Positions 33,007 through 42,069 of a DNA stretch of 64,000 nucleotides are shown here, one piece after another. Origin of the DNA: Paractinoplanes maris. Lineage in GTDB: Bacteria > Actinomycetota > Actinomycetes > Mycobacteriales > Micromonosporaceae. Both the position numbers and the translations under genes were made by a program. The notes below the pieces were generated by a model. It saw only the letters and a list, made by a program, of their open reading frames with translations, did not search any database and was not told the DNA's origin. The stretch lies in NCBI RefSeq assembly GCF_023544465.1, contig NZ_JALPVL010000011.1:186001-250000 (forward strand), written 5' to 3'. Position 1 is the first letter of the stretch, and each line of letters starts with the position of its first letter.

Positions 33007-34344
33007 ATGATCTTGAACGTGCGGCGCTTGCTCATCGGTGTGGTGGTGGCCTCGATCCTGTCCACGACGCTGACCGTCACGTGGATGGCGCTCGGACCCC
33101 TGCGGTCCGGAGCGCCGTCTCCGCAGGCGTCCGCCCAGGCCGCGCCGGCGCTGCCGCCGTCGACCAGGCCCGGCCCGGACTTCTCGACGGCGTGGTCGGC
33201 CGCTCCGTCGTCGGCGAGCCGCACCCGGCCGCCCGGGCACACGATCCGCAACGTGGTCCACACGACGATCGGCGGGCCGCTCGTCCGGGTCCGGCTGAGC
33301 AACCGCTTCGGCGCCGAGCCGGTGCGATTCGGGCACGTCACGGTCGCGCTCTCGGCCCACTCCGGTGGCCGCCGCGACGGCACCATGGACCCGAGCGACG
33401 GTACGGCGTTCCCCGGCACCCTGCGCGATCTGACCTTCGACGGCCGGGGCAGCGTGACCGTGCCGCCCGGCGGCGACGTCCTGAGCGACCCGGCGCCGCT
33501 CGCCGTCCCGGCCGACACCGACCTGCTGGTCACGGTCTGGACCCCGGTGCGGCCCCGGGCGGGCACCCTGCACGCCGAGCCCAAGCAGAAGTCGCTGGTC
33601 AGCGCGGACACCGTCGACCGTGCGGGCGACGAGACGGCCACGGCGTTCCGGCGCGGCGTGTGGGCCTGGTTCTATGTGACCGCGGTCGAGGTCACCGGCG
33701 CCCCGGGCACGATCGTGGCGTTCGGCGACTCGATCACGAACGGGGCCGAATCCACGCCCGGGCGCAATCGGCGTTGGTCCGACCTGCTGGCGGCCCGGCT
33801 GGCGACGACTCCGGATCCCGATTACGGCGTGGCCAACGCGGGCATCAGCGGCAACCGGATCCTGCTCGACGCCCGGTATCCGCGGTACCGGCCCACCGCG
33901 GTGGCCGGGCGGTCCGGCCGGGCCCGGTTCGCCGAGGACGTCCTGGAGCGCTCGGGCGTCCGCACGGTGATCCTGCTGGCCGGCATCAACGACATCATGC
34001 AGGCGCCCCGCGAGACCGACCCGGCCCGGATCGCCGCCGGTCTGGCCGGTCTGGCCGCCCGGGCCCGGGCCGAGGGGCTGCGGGTCATCGCGGGCACGAT
34101 CACGCCGTGGGAGGGTTATCCCGGCTACACCCCGGCGGCCGACCGGGTGCGGCAGCGGGTCAACTCGTGGATCCGGTCGTCGGCCGGCGGTGCCTTCGAC
34201 GGCGTGGCCGATTTCGACCGGGCGCTGCGCGACCCGTTCCAGCCGTTGCGCCTGAGCGTGCGGTTCGACGGCGGCGACCACCTGCACCCCAACGACGCCG
34301 GCATGCGAGCGCTGGCCGACGCGGTTCCGCTCGACAAGCTCTAG
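33007..34344 (+). CDS. exported GDSL/SGNH hydrolase
   Basis: A 445-residue protein starting at ATG 33007 behind GGGGAGGG. The N-terminus is a signal peptide or anchor (RRLLIGVVVASILSTTLTVTW), followed by a Pro/Ala stretch and an N-terminal beta-rich domain (about 60-230). The SGNH hydrolase domain has block I FGDSITNGA, block III GINDIM (Gly-x-Asn-Asp) and block V GDHLHPNDAGM with the Asp/His dyad. It is likely an extracellular esterase acting on polysaccharide or lipid esters. The stop is one base from the stop of the convergent membrane protein gene. Confidence 0.9.
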   Translation: MILNVRRLLIGVVVASILSTTLTVTWMALGPLRSGAPSPQASAQAAPALPPSTRPGPDFSTAWSAAPSSASRTRPPGHTIRNVVHTTIGGPLVRVRLSNRFGAEPVRFGHVTVALSAHSGGRRDGTMDPSDGTAFPGTLRDLTFDGRGSVTVPPGGDVLSDPAPLAVPADTDLLVTVWTPVRPRAGTLHAEPKQKSLVSADTVDRAGDETATAFRRGVWAWFYVTAVEVTGAPGTIVAFGDSITNGAESTPGRNRRWSDLLAARLATTPDPDYGVANAGISGNRILLDARYPRYRPTAVAGRSGRARFAEDVLERSGVRTVILLAGINDIMQAPRETDPARIAAGLAGLAARARAEGLRVIAGTITPWEGYPGYTPAADRVRQRVNSWIRSSAGGAFDGVADFDRALRDPFQPLRLSVRFDGGDHLHPNDAGMRALADAVPLDKL

Positions 34345-34345
34345 G

Positions 34346-34870
34346 TCAGGTCAGCCAGAGCGCCAGCACGACGACGGCGAGGACGGCGAGACCCAGGACG
34401 GCCTGCAGCAGCAGCGCGGGCCCCAGGTGTGACCACATGGTGGGGATCCGCGGGGTGAGTGGCTGCATCGTGGTCAGGTTCACCAACCGCACCAGGCGCA
34501 CCGGCAGGCTCGGATCCTTCTGCGGGGTCGTGGTGACCTGCACCAGGTCGCCGCGGTGCAGGGCGGACTGGGGGAGCTGCCCGTGCATCTCGACCTCGTA
34601 GGTCTGCCCGAGGTCGTCGCGCAGCCGCACCGGCGTCACCAGGAACTCGGGGCCCTTCTTGAGCTCCTTGAAGCTGCGCCGGCCGGCCTTCATGCGCAGG
34701 ATCGCGCCCAGCAGGTGGATCACACCCGAGGCGGCGAAGATGGCCATCAGCAGCGGCTGACCGATTTTGACCTCTCTGGTGTACGAGGTCCGGAAGCCGG
34801 CGAACCGGCCGGTGATGATGGGTCCGACATGCCGGAGGATCTGCTCACGGTGAAGGTCGAGGTCGTCCAT
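34346..34870 (-). CDS. two-helix membrane protein of unknown function
   Basis: A 174-residue protein with one hydrophobic segment near residue 45 (PLLMAIFAASGVIHLLGAIL) and one at the C-terminus (GPALLLQAVLGLAVLAVVVLALWL). A beta-type domain between them (FLVTPVRLRDDLGQTYEVEMHG) looks NfeD/OB-fold-like. I do not recognise the family. The N-terminus is short and charged (MDDLDLHREQILRHVG). It starts 210 bp from the repeat protein gene transcribed the other way. Confidence 0.65.
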   Translation of the reverse strand: MDDLDLHREQILRHVGPIITGRFAGFRTSYTREVKIGQPLLMAIFAASGVIHLLGAILRMKAGRRSFKELKKGPEFLVTPVRLRDDLGQTYEVEMHGQLPQSALHRGDLVQVTTTPQKDPSLPVRLVRLVNLTTMQPLTPRIPTMWSHLGPALLLQAVLGLAVLAVVVLALWLT

Positions 34871-34916
34871 TTCGGCTCCTCCTGAGGGATTCTCACATCG
34901 TACGGAGAGTTAAAGG

Positions 34917-34991
34917 ATGAGCACCATGAGTGAGTACGTGAGCATGTCTGTGCTCCTTACTCGTTTGCCACGCTCGTCGCCGAAATGCTGA
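34917..34991 (+). CDS. possible 24-residue leader ORF
   Basis: ATG 34917 preceded by TTAAAGG opens a 24-codon frame (MSTMSEYVSMSVLLTRLP...) in a locally AT-richer intergenic region upstream of the repeat-protein gene. Nothing but position supports it; codon choice includes unusual T-ending codons. It could be a regulatory upstream ORF or chance. Confidence 0.2.
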   Translation: MSTMSEYVSMSVLLTRLPRSSPKC

Positions 34992-35080
34992 AAAGCCCGC
35001 GAATCACCACCGATCGGCGGTGAACTTGTTTCGTGTACGTCGAGGCGCCGGCCTCGCCGGCGGAACGGGAGGCGGCTGAC

Positions 35081-37888
35081 GTGGCACCGACCAAGGCGTT
35101 CGTGGATCCGGACAGCCTCCTGGCCCGCACGGCCCGTGAGGTGCTCGAGGCGCACGCCGGCGGACGCGGGCCGGCTGACGGCCTGACCCGGTGCCCGTCC
35201 TGCGGCGAGCGGTTGCCCTGCGCCGCCGGCCAGTCAGCGGCCGAAGTGGTGACGGCGGCCGGCCTGGCCGAGGAGTCCGGGCTGGTGGCCGCGTCGCGGC
35301 GGGGGCTGGGGGAGCCGTACGGGGATCCGGGGCAAGGTTTCCGCTTCGGGGGGCCCGGCTTGGTGCCGGTGCCGCCGCTCGACCCGCCCACGGCCTTCGG
35401 CTCGGCCGAGGTCTTCGAGGCACCGACCGCGTTCGGCTCGGCCGATGTCTTCGAGGCACCGACCGCGTTCGGCTCGGCCGACGCCTACGAACCGTCGCCG
35501 ATCCCGCCCATCGCCTTCGGATCGCCGTTGACCTTCAGCGCCCCCGACCTCGACTCGCCGTCCTCGGGGCTGTCCCCGCTGGAGTCGGTTCTCGGTCCGT
35601 CGGCGGCTTCCGACCTGCCGACGGAAGTGGCGGCCGGGGACGAGCCGGTGCGATCCGAATACCGCGCTCGCCGCGCCGCACCGGACGACGACAGCCCATC
35701 GGCCGGACTCCGATACCGGAACGCGCGGCCGGTGGACGTGTCCTTCGAGGCGTCACCGGCCGAGCCGCGGCACGAGGCGCCGCCGACCGGCCGGCACCCG
35801 GAACCCAGCGGCCCGAAAGTGGATCTGAGCCTCCGTGGCGCCGAACAAACGGTCGGGGAGTCGCCGGACCCGCCCCCCGGACCCGCCGGCCCAAAGCTCA
35901 ATCTCAGTCTCCGTGGCGCGGAGCCAGAATCACGACCGGCGCTCGACGAGCCGTCCGGTTTGCACCAGGAGCCCGGCGGCCCAAAGTTTGATCTGGGCTT
36001 TCGTGGCGGGGAGCCGGAGTCGCGTGCGGCGTTCGATGAGCCGTCGGGTTTGCACCTTGAGCCCGGTGGCCCGAAGTTGGATCTGGGCTTTCGTGGCGCG
36101 GAGCCGGAGTCGCGTGCGGCATTCGATGAGCCGTCGGGTTTGCACCAGGAGCCCGCCGGTCCGAAGTTGGATGTGGGCTTTCGTGGCGGGGAGCCGGAGT
36201 CGCGTGCGGCGTTCGATGAGCCGTCGGGTTTGCACCTTGAGCCCGGTGGCCCGAAGTTGGATGTGGGCTTTCGTGGCGGGGAGCCGGAGTCGCGTGCGGC
36301 GTTCGACGAGCCGTCCGATTTGCACCTTGAGCCCGGTGGCCCGAAGTTGGATGTGGGCTTTCGTGGCGGGGAGCCGGAGTCACGTGCGGCGTTCGACGAG
36401 CCGTCCGATTTGCACCCTGAGCCCGCCGGTCCGAAGGTGGAATTGAGCTTCCGCGGCGCCGAACTGGAGGTCGCCGAGCCGAGCGGCCTGCCGAGATCGG
36501 CTGTTCCGGGGCGCCCGGCCGAGGCTTCGGTCCTCGACTCACCCACCTGGACGGAGCCGCCGATCGTCAGGGAGGCGACAGTCGTCACGGAGGTCCCCGC
36601 ACCGACAGTGATGCGGGCCGCCGAGCAGCCGGCTGCGGCCCAGCAGTCACCCCTGTTCCAGCAGTCGCCCGAGGTCCAGCAGTCACCGGGGAATCAACAG
36701 TCACCGCCGGTCCAGCAGCCACCGGCGGTTCAGGAGTCACCCTCCGTTCAGCAGTTGCCGAGCGTTCAGCAGTCGCCGGGCGTTCAGCAGTCGCCGAGCG
36801 CTCAGCAATCGCCGGTGGCGGAAGAACCACCCACTCAGCGCACGGCCTCGCCGCCCCTCCCGCCGAACTGGCACCAGAGCCGCCCCCTGGACGCGCCCAA
36901 GTTCGTCCCCGCGCGTCCCGTGGCCCCGCGCGCCCCCGGGTTGAACGGGCACACCACCCCGAGCGGCATGCCCGGCGGTCCAAGCGCACCGCCGCGGGTC
37001 GTCGCGACGCCGCAGCCGCCGGTCGCCCCGGCCACCGCCCCGCCGGTTGCCACCCCGCCGCAGCCGCCGGTGGCCACCCCGCCGCAGCCGCAGGTCGCCG
37101 GCCCGGGGACGCCGCAGGTCGCCGGCTCGGGAATGCCCTGGGCGCCGGCCCACACGCCGCCGACGTCCGAGCGAATCCCACTCGATCCGATCACCTTCGC
37201 ACCGCTCCCGGCAACCCCGTCGGCGGGTCTGGAGTCGCTCGTCGCCGGGCCTCCGGAAAGTCCCGGCCAGGAGCCGTCCGGCCTGCTGGGCCGGGCCCCG
37301 GCATCGCCCGCGGCCCAGCCGCCCCCGCCCGCACCGGCCGGCCTCGATCAGTCCGGCCCGGCACCGGCTACCGCAACCGGCCCGGCACCGGCTACCGCAG
37401 CCGGCCCGGCACCGGCTGCCGCAGCCGGTCAGGAGCCGTCCGGCCTCGGCCGTGCCCCCGGCTACGCCGGCCAGGCCCCCGCCGCCCAGCCCGGCCCGCC
37501 CACCGCGACCGGCGCCGAGCCGTCCGGTCTGCCCGGCCGCCCGGCCGCCACCGCCGCGAACTTCCTGCCCGGACTCGGCAACAACTCGGCCCGCTTCAGT
37601 GACTCCGGCCCGGAGGGTCGTCCCGGCGCTGACAACCGGCCGGGCTCCGAGGGCCGGCCCGGCCTGACCGGCCACGAGCAGAACGCCGCCCCCCGCGCCG
37701 CCCTCACCCCGCCGACCCTGGGCCAGGCCAACCGCCCCCCGGTCGCCGGCACTCCCACCGCTCCCGGCGAGGCCGGTCCGGGACCACGCCCGGCGCGCCC
37801 TCGGCTGGAGGCGCCCAACATGGGTCAGCTCAACAAGCCGCTCTCCGATCAGGACCGCCCCGGGCCGCCGGATGCGCCCGAAAGGTGA
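35081..37888 (+). CDS. large repeat-rich, disordered protein with N-terminal Cys motif
   Basis: A 935-residue protein. GTG 35081 is preferred over the earlier in-frame GTG 35033 because GGGAGG lies 6-7 nt upstream. The first 90 residues are ordered: a helix (DSLLARTAREVLEAHAG) and a zinc-knuckle-like CPSCGERLPC. The rest is low-complexity: PTAFGSAD(V/A)FEA repeats, about eight 30-residue PSGLHLEPGGPKLDLGFRG-type repeats, Gln-Ser-Pro repeats (VQQSP), and Pro/Ala/Thr repeats ending in a charged tail. There is no signal peptide or membrane helix, so it is presumably cytosolic. It lies 176 bp upstream of the sigma-STAS gene in the same orientation. Function unknown; scaffold or regulator behaviour is speculation. 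Confidence 0.75.
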   Translation: MAPTKAFVDPDSLLARTAREVLEAHAGGRGPADGLTRCPSCGERLPCAAGQSAAEVVTAAGLAEESGLVAASRRGLGEPYGDPGQGFRFGGPGLVPVPPLDPPTAFGSAEVFEAPTAFGSADVFEAPTAFGSADAYEPSPIPPIAFGSPLTFSAPDLDSPSSGLSPLESVLGPSAASDLPTEVAAGDEPVRSEYRARRAAPDDDSPSAGLRYRNARPVDVSFEASPAEPRHEAPPTGRHPEPSGPKVDLSLRGAEQTVGESPDPPPGPAGPKLNLSLRGAEPESRPALDEPSGLHQEPGGPKFDLGFRGGEPESRAAFDEPSGLHLEPGGPKLDLGFRGAEPESRAAFDEPSGLHQEPAGPKLDVGFRGGEPESRAAFDEPSGLHLEPGGPKLDVGFRGGEPESRAAFDEPSDLHLEPGGPKLDVGFRGGEPESRAAFDEPSDLHPEPAGPKVELSFRGAELEVAEPSGLPRSAVPGRPAEASVLDSPTWTEPPIVREATVVTEVPAPTVMRAAEQPAAAQQSPLFQQSPEVQQSPGNQQSPPVQQPPAVQESPSVQQLPSVQQSPGVQQSPSAQQSPVAEEPPTQRTASPPLPPNWHQSRPLDAPKFVPARPVAPRAPGLNGHTTPSGMPGGPSAPPRVVATPQPPVAPATAPPVATPPQPPVATPPQPQVAGPGTPQVAGSGMPWAPAHTPPTSERIPLDPITFAPLPATPSAGLESLVAGPPESPGQEPSGLLGRAPASPAAQPPPPAPAGLDQSGPAPATATGPAPATAAGPAPAAAAGQEPSGLGRAPGYAGQAPAAQPGPPTATGAEPSGLPGRPAATAANFLPGLGNNSARFSDSGPEGRPGADNRPGSEGRPGLTGHEQNAAPRAALTPPTLGQANRPPVAGTPTAPGEAGPGPRPARPRLEAPNMGQLNKPLSDQDRPGPPDAPER
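35805..36465 (+). repeat. 90-bp tandem repeats (30 residues, about 8 copies)
   Basis: Successive 90-bp units encode variants of EPSGLHLEPGGPKLDLGFR plus GGEPESRAAFD. The central five are nearly identical in DNA, whereas the outer copies have diverged, a pattern of recent internal expansion. Boundaries are approximate. Confidence 0.92.
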
Positions 37889-38064
37889 ATTCTCGACGAC
37901 CCGGTGCCATAAGTTTGAGCACTGGTGAAGGAGGGCAGTAGGTTCGACCAAGGGCGATGCGGGTTCACCACTCACGTCGCCCGTATCGATGTGCGGTGTC
38001 TGTAGGGACGTCCGGCCCATGCGAGCCGGGGATCTGCCGCTCGGGCCCGTCGAGAGGAGAGCCG

Positions 38065-39243
38065 ATGTCTGAGAGCCCATCCATTCAGTCCTCGGCTGAG
38101 CACCTGCTGCTGGTCCGCGCCGGGGCTCCCGTCACCGACGACGGTCTGGAGGATCTCGACGCCGCGGCGCTGGCCTATTCGGAGCGCGCCGAGCAGGCCG
38201 GACCGGCCGAGCGTGCCACCTTGCGGGAGTCGCTGACCCGGTTGTGCCTGCCGTTCGCCGGCCGGCTCGCCCGGCGTTATCGCGGCCGCGGCGAGACCTT
38301 CGAGGACATCGAGCAGGTGGCCCGGCTCGGCCTGGTCAAGGCGATCGACCGGTACGACCCCGAGCGGGGCTCCTTCACCGCGTACGCCGTCATCACCATC
38401 TCGGGCGAGATCAAGCGGCATTTCCGCGACAAGACCTGGGGCGTCCACGTGCCGCGGCGTGTGCAGGACCTCAGCCTCGAGGTCGGCCACGCCACCGTCG
38501 CCCTGACCACCCTTCTTTCCCGTACGCCCACCGCGGCCGAGATCGCGGCCCGGCTCGACGTGACCGTCGCCGCCGTGCTCGAGGCCCAGGAGTCGTCGGC
38601 CGGGTATTCCCCCTCGTCGCTCAACGCGCCGATCGGCACCGGTGACGGCGCGGCCGAGTTCGGCGACCTGATCGGCGACTTCGACGGCGACCTGGAGATG
38701 GTCGACGACAAGGTCACCGTGGCCGACCTGCTGATGCGCCTGCCCGCCCGCGAGCGCCGCATGCTGGCGATGCGCTTCTACGGCAACCGTACCCAGGCCG
38801 AGATCGCGGCCGAGCTCGGCATCTCCCAGATGCACGTGTCACGCCTGCTCAGCCGGGCCCTGTCCTGGCTGCGGGAGGCCATGCTGAGTGACCAGCCGCC
38901 GCGCTGGGAGGGCGCCGAGAGCCGGTCCGAGCGTCACCCGATGCAGGTCGAGGCCGTCCGCGAGGGCTCCGTGGTGGTCGCCCGGGTCCGCGGCGAGGTC
39001 GACCGCGACACCGCCGAGCGTATGCGGCTGGGCCTGCGGCACGCGATCAGCCTGGCCGGGCCCGACCCGGTCGTGATCGACCTGTCCGGTGTGCCGCTGC
39101 TCGACGCGGCCGGTGTCGCCGTACTGGTCGACGCCGCTTCGGCCGCCTCGGTGGCCGAGGTGCCGCTCTCCCTGACCGGTGCCCAGCCCTATGTGGCGAG
39201 CATCCTCTCGGTCACCGGCCTCGCCGGCCTCCTGGACAGCTGA
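38065..39243 (+). CDS. SigB/SigF-type sigma factor fused to a C-terminal STAS domain
   Basis: A 392-residue protein starting at ATG 38065 behind GAGAGGAG. Residues about 50-280 form a group 3 sigma factor: region 2 (ARRYRGRGETFEDIEQVARLGLVKAIDRY and FTAYAVITISGEIKRHFRDKTW), region 3 (VPRRVQDLSLEV) and region 4 HTH (RTQAEIAAELGISQMHVSRLL). Residues about 290-392 are a STAS domain with VIDLSGVPLLDAAGVAVLVDA. The SpoIIAA phosphoacceptor Ser (DSSG) is Ala here, so an anti-sigma kinase could not phosphorylate it. A sigma factor carrying its own antagonist-like domain suggests intramolecular protection from anti-sigma factors, which is an inference. Confidence 0.92.
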   Translation: MSESPSIQSSAEHLLLVRAGAPVTDDGLEDLDAAALAYSERAEQAGPAERATLRESLTRLCLPFAGRLARRYRGRGETFEDIEQVARLGLVKAIDRYDPERGSFTAYAVITISGEIKRHFRDKTWGVHVPRRVQDLSLEVGHATVALTTLLSRTPTAAEIAARLDVTVAAVLEAQESSAGYSPSSLNAPIGTGDGAAEFGDLIGDFDGDLEMVDDKVTVADLLMRLPARERRMLAMRFYGNRTQAEIAAELGISQMHVSRLLSRALSWLREAMLSDQPPRWEGAESRSERHPMQVEAVREGSVVVARVRGEVDRDTAERMRLGLRHAISLAGPDPVVIDLSGVPLLDAAGVAVLVDAASAASVAEVPLSLTGAQPYVASILSVTGLAGLLDS

Positions 39244-39289
39244 CGCCTCAGCGAGCGACGGGCCCGCGCCTCAGCGAGCGACGGGCCCG
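39244..39289. repeat. 23-bp tandem duplication
   Basis: Two identical 23-bp units (CGCCTCAGCGAGCGACGGGCCCG) at 39244-39266 and 39267-39289, directly after the sigma-STAS stop codon, in the gap between convergent genes. Confidence 0.9.
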
Positions 39290-39369
39290 CGCCCCGGCAG
39301 TGGCGAAGGGGCGGCCCCCACGAAAGGCTCGCGCCCCGGCGGGCGGGGCGGCTCCCCATAAGGAGAGGG

Positions 39370-40104
39370 CTATCGCTTCAGCGAGGCCCAGAGCACTTTG
39401 CCGTCGGACGACGGCAGGCAACCCCAGGCGTGCGCGGTCGCGTCGACCAGCAGCAGGCCTCGCCCCCGCCGGGCGTCAAGCGGCACGTGCGTCGACGGCC
39501 GGACCTCGGTGGCCGAACCGTCCCGGACGGCGATGTGGAGGTAGCGCGGCCGCAGCGACAACCGCAACGTCATCATCGTGTGAGCGTGATCGACGACGTT
39601 ACTGACCAGTTCGTTGGCGATCAGGCTGGCCGGCCCGGCCAGCCGGGGCAGGTCCCAGCGCAGGCACGCGTCGGTGGCCAGGTCACGGGCGTGCCGAGCC
39701 GCCCCGGAGATGGGCAGCAATTCGTCGGAGAGTACTGGCATCTTCTCCGGCGGGGTGCGGGCCAGGCTGGCCCGCGCCGCGCCCAGGCTGTCGAGCACGG
39801 TGAGCCGCCGGTAGGCGGTGCCGTTCAACGCCTCCCGGGTCGGGCCCGGGGGAGCGCAGAGCAGCACGGTCGTGCCCGGCCACCGGGCCGCCTGCCGGAC
39901 GGTCGCGGAGAAGACCGAGAGCGCGAGCGGCTCGGCGACGAGCATGCCGGACAGGTCGAGCAGCAGCGCGTGGGGCTGTTCGGCGAGTGACTTGAGCAGG
40001 TGGCGGTGCAGCGTGCCCACGTCCGACAGGCCCAGCGGCCCGACGACCGAGCCCACCAGGCCCGCCTCGTCGGCGCTGACCTCGTACGTGATCGCCATCT
40101 CCAT
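39370..40104 (-). CDS. STAS-HATPase fusion protein (putative anti-sigma/antagonist regulator)
   Basis: A 244-residue protein. The N-terminal STAS-like domain (about 1-110) includes ALLLDLSGMLVAEPLALSVF; the phosphoacceptor position is Pro (EPLA instead of DSSG). The C-terminal GHKL ATPase (about 130-244) has N-box LIANELVSNVVDHA and G-box ARRGRGLLLVDATAHAWG, typical of RsbW/SpoIIAB-like kinases. It converges on the sigma-STAS gene (126 bp between stops). Either domain could bind that sigma factor's STAS domain, but the pairing is only positional. Confidence 0.85.
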   Translation of the reverse strand: MEMAITYEVSADEAGLVGSVVGPLGLSDVGTLHRHLLKSLAEQPHALLLDLSGMLVAEPLALSVFSATVRQAARWPGTTVLLCAPPGPTREALNGTAYRRLTVLDSLGAARASLARTPPEKMPVLSDELLPISGAARHARDLATDACLRWDLPRLAGPASLIANELVSNVVDHAHTMMTLRLSLRPRYLHIAVRDGSATEVRPSTHVPLDARRGRGLLLVDATAHAWGCLPSSDGKVLWASLKR

Positions 40105-40164
40105 GCCCTTCGAGTCCTGGCCGAGCAGAGCGCTTACCCGTTGCCGGGCCGGGCAAACGAACGC

Positions 40165-42018
40165 TCAGACCGGCTCGGCCGAGCCGACCTCCATTACTAT
40201 GATGGCTCCTTCGAGCCGGTTGCCGCCATCTCGGCGCCGCAGCGGGGTGCAGGCCACCCGCACGTTGATCGTCCGGCCGCGCCGGTTGACCGCCTCCACC
40301 GCCACTTCCTCACCTGTCCCGTCGGGCCCCATGGCGGCCCGCAGGACGGGACCCAGTCGTTCGATCGGCAGCCCGATGTCAAGATTGAGGAAGTGCTGGC
40401 CGACCACCTCGGTCGACCGGGGGCCCCACAGGTCCTCGGCGCGGCGGTTCCACATGCGCACCCGCAGGTCGGGATCGACCACGGCGACGCCCGCTTCCAT
40501 GCTGGCCAGCACCGTCTCGAGGAACCCGTTGGCCTGATCGAGCTGGGCGCCCGACGCGTGCAGCTGGTCGTTGATGTTCTGCAGTTCGTCGTTGGTCGAC
40601 TGGAGCTCCTCGTTCATCGTCTCCAGTTCCTCGTTGGTCGACTGGAGCTCCTCGTTGGTGGTCTCGAGCTCCTCGACCGTCGACTGCAGTTCCTCGTTGG
40701 TGGTCTCCAATTCCTCGTTGGTCGACTGCAGTTCCTCGTACGCCGTCTCGAGTTGCTGGTTGGCCTGCTCCAGCTCGTATTTCAGCCGACGGGACGCGGT
40801 CACCTCCTGGAAGGCGATCGTGGTGCCGAGCAGGCTGCCGTCCGCCCCGGCGAGCGGGGTCACCTGCACCTCGAGGCTGATCTGCTCGGCGCCGCGCTGG
40901 AAGTCGACGTCGGCGACGCGCAGCACCCGTCGCTCGAGCTGCGCCTGCTCGACGTAGCGGCGCAGCTCGACCGGGCGGAAGGACAGATCGAGGTCGCGGA
41001 ACGGCCGGCCGATGTCGCGCGACGTGACGCCGAAGAGCTTTTCGAGCTGCCGGTTGGTCGTGGCGACCTGGCCGTCGGAGGTGAGCGTGAGCTGGGCCAG
41101 CGGACTCGCCGCGAAGGCCTCGTCGCGCAGCCGGTCGAGCTCGCCGGTGATCGCCTGGTTGTCCGTCTCCGGCGTGTCCGTGAAGGTCAGGCCGGGGCGC
41201 GCGTAGGGGCGGGGAACCCGGCGGAAGATCCGGCGTTTGAGGTCGACCGGCGAGAACAGCGTGGTGTGGCTGAGCAACATCTCGGCCTTGCCGAGAAAGA
41301 GCACACCCTCGTCGCGCAGCGCGAAGTGCAGCCGCCCGAGGATCGTGGCCTGGGTCTCGGCGTTGAAGTACATCAGCGTGTTGCGGCAGGCCAGCAGGTC
41401 GATCCGGGAGATCGGCGCGTCCCGGACGAGATCGTTGCGGCCGAAGATGACCGAGCGGCGCAGATCCTTGCGGAACGCGAACCGGCCGTTGGACGCCTCG
41501 AAATACCGCTCAGCCAGGTCCGGCGGCACCGCTTCCAGCTCGCGATCGCCATACGTCGCCTGTCGCGCCTCGTTGAGCTGTTCCTCGTCGATGTCGGTGG
41601 CATAGATCTTGACGCGTTCCTTGAACGCCTCGAGACCGAGCAACTCGGCCAGCACGATCGCCAGGGTGTAGGCCTCCTCGCCGGAGGCGCAGCCGGCCGA
41701 CCAGACGCGGATCGGCGAGTCGTCGGGCTTCGCCGCGAGCAGCGGCTCGAGCACTTCCTTGCTCAGGTAGCTCCAGGCGTCGGTGTCGCGGAAGAACGCC
41801 GTCACATTGATCAGGACCGTGTTGAACAGGGCGGCGAACTCGTCCGGGTGAACCTGCAGGTAATCCGTGTAGTCCTGGAAGGTGGCCGCGCCGACCTGGC
41901 CCATCCGGCGGTTGACCCGGCGCATCAGGCTCGACCGCTTGTATCCCATGAAGTCGAAACCGCGCGACTCCTTGAGATAGATCAGCAGCGCCTCGAAATG
42001 CGGGTCAGTGGGTTGCAC
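40165..42018 (-). CDS. CheR-type methyltransferase with coiled coil and PAS domains
   Basis: A 617-residue protein. The N-terminal CheR helical domain and SAM-binding domain (about 1-280) contain VWSAGCASGEEAYTLAI and LLACRNTLMYFN. A first PAS domain (about 300-410) follows. A striking heptad coiled coil (about 415-490) repeats ELQSTNEELETTNEELQST-like units, as in CheB/CheR-PAS hybrids. The last PAS domain (about 495-610) has MEAGVAVVDPDLRVRMWNRRAEDLWG. There is no CheB domain and no MCP, CheA or flagellar genes nearby, so the methylation target is probably not chemotactic. It lies between two STAS-HATPase genes and is likely co-regulated with them. Confidence 0.9.
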   Translation of the reverse strand: MQPTDPHFEALLIYLKESRGFDFMGYKRSSLMRRVNRRMGQVGAATFQDYTDYLQVHPDEFAALFNTVLINVTAFFRDTDAWSYLSKEVLEPLLAAKPDDSPIRVWSAGCASGEEAYTLAIVLAELLGLEAFKERVKIYATDIDEEQLNEARQATYGDRELEAVPPDLAERYFEASNGRFAFRKDLRRSVIFGRNDLVRDAPISRIDLLACRNTLMYFNAETQATILGRLHFALRDEGVLFLGKAEMLLSHTTLFSPVDLKRRIFRRVPRPYARPGLTFTDTPETDNQAITGELDRLRDEAFAASPLAQLTLTSDGQVATTNRQLEKLFGVTSRDIGRPFRDLDLSFRPVELRRYVEQAQLERRVLRVADVDFQRGAEQISLEVQVTPLAGADGSLLGTTIAFQEVTASRRLKYELEQANQQLETAYEELQSTNEELETTNEELQSTVEELETTNEELQSTNEELETMNEELQSTNDELQNINDQLHASGAQLDQANGFLETVLASMEAGVAVVDPDLRVRMWNRRAEDLWGPRSTEVVGQHFLNLDIGLPIERLGPVLRAAMGPDGTGEEVAVEAVNRRGRTINVRVACTPLRRRDGGNRLEGAIIVMEVGSAEPV

Positions 42019-42069
42019 AGCAAGACGCTATCGCACCTGACGCCACCCGGACGCCACCGTGACCCGCGC

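Noticed and set aside
34917..34991. Strong claim for a leader peptide upstream of the repeat protein
   Set aside because: Only a start, a weak ribosome site and 24 codons; listed at low confidence but no attenuator structure seen.
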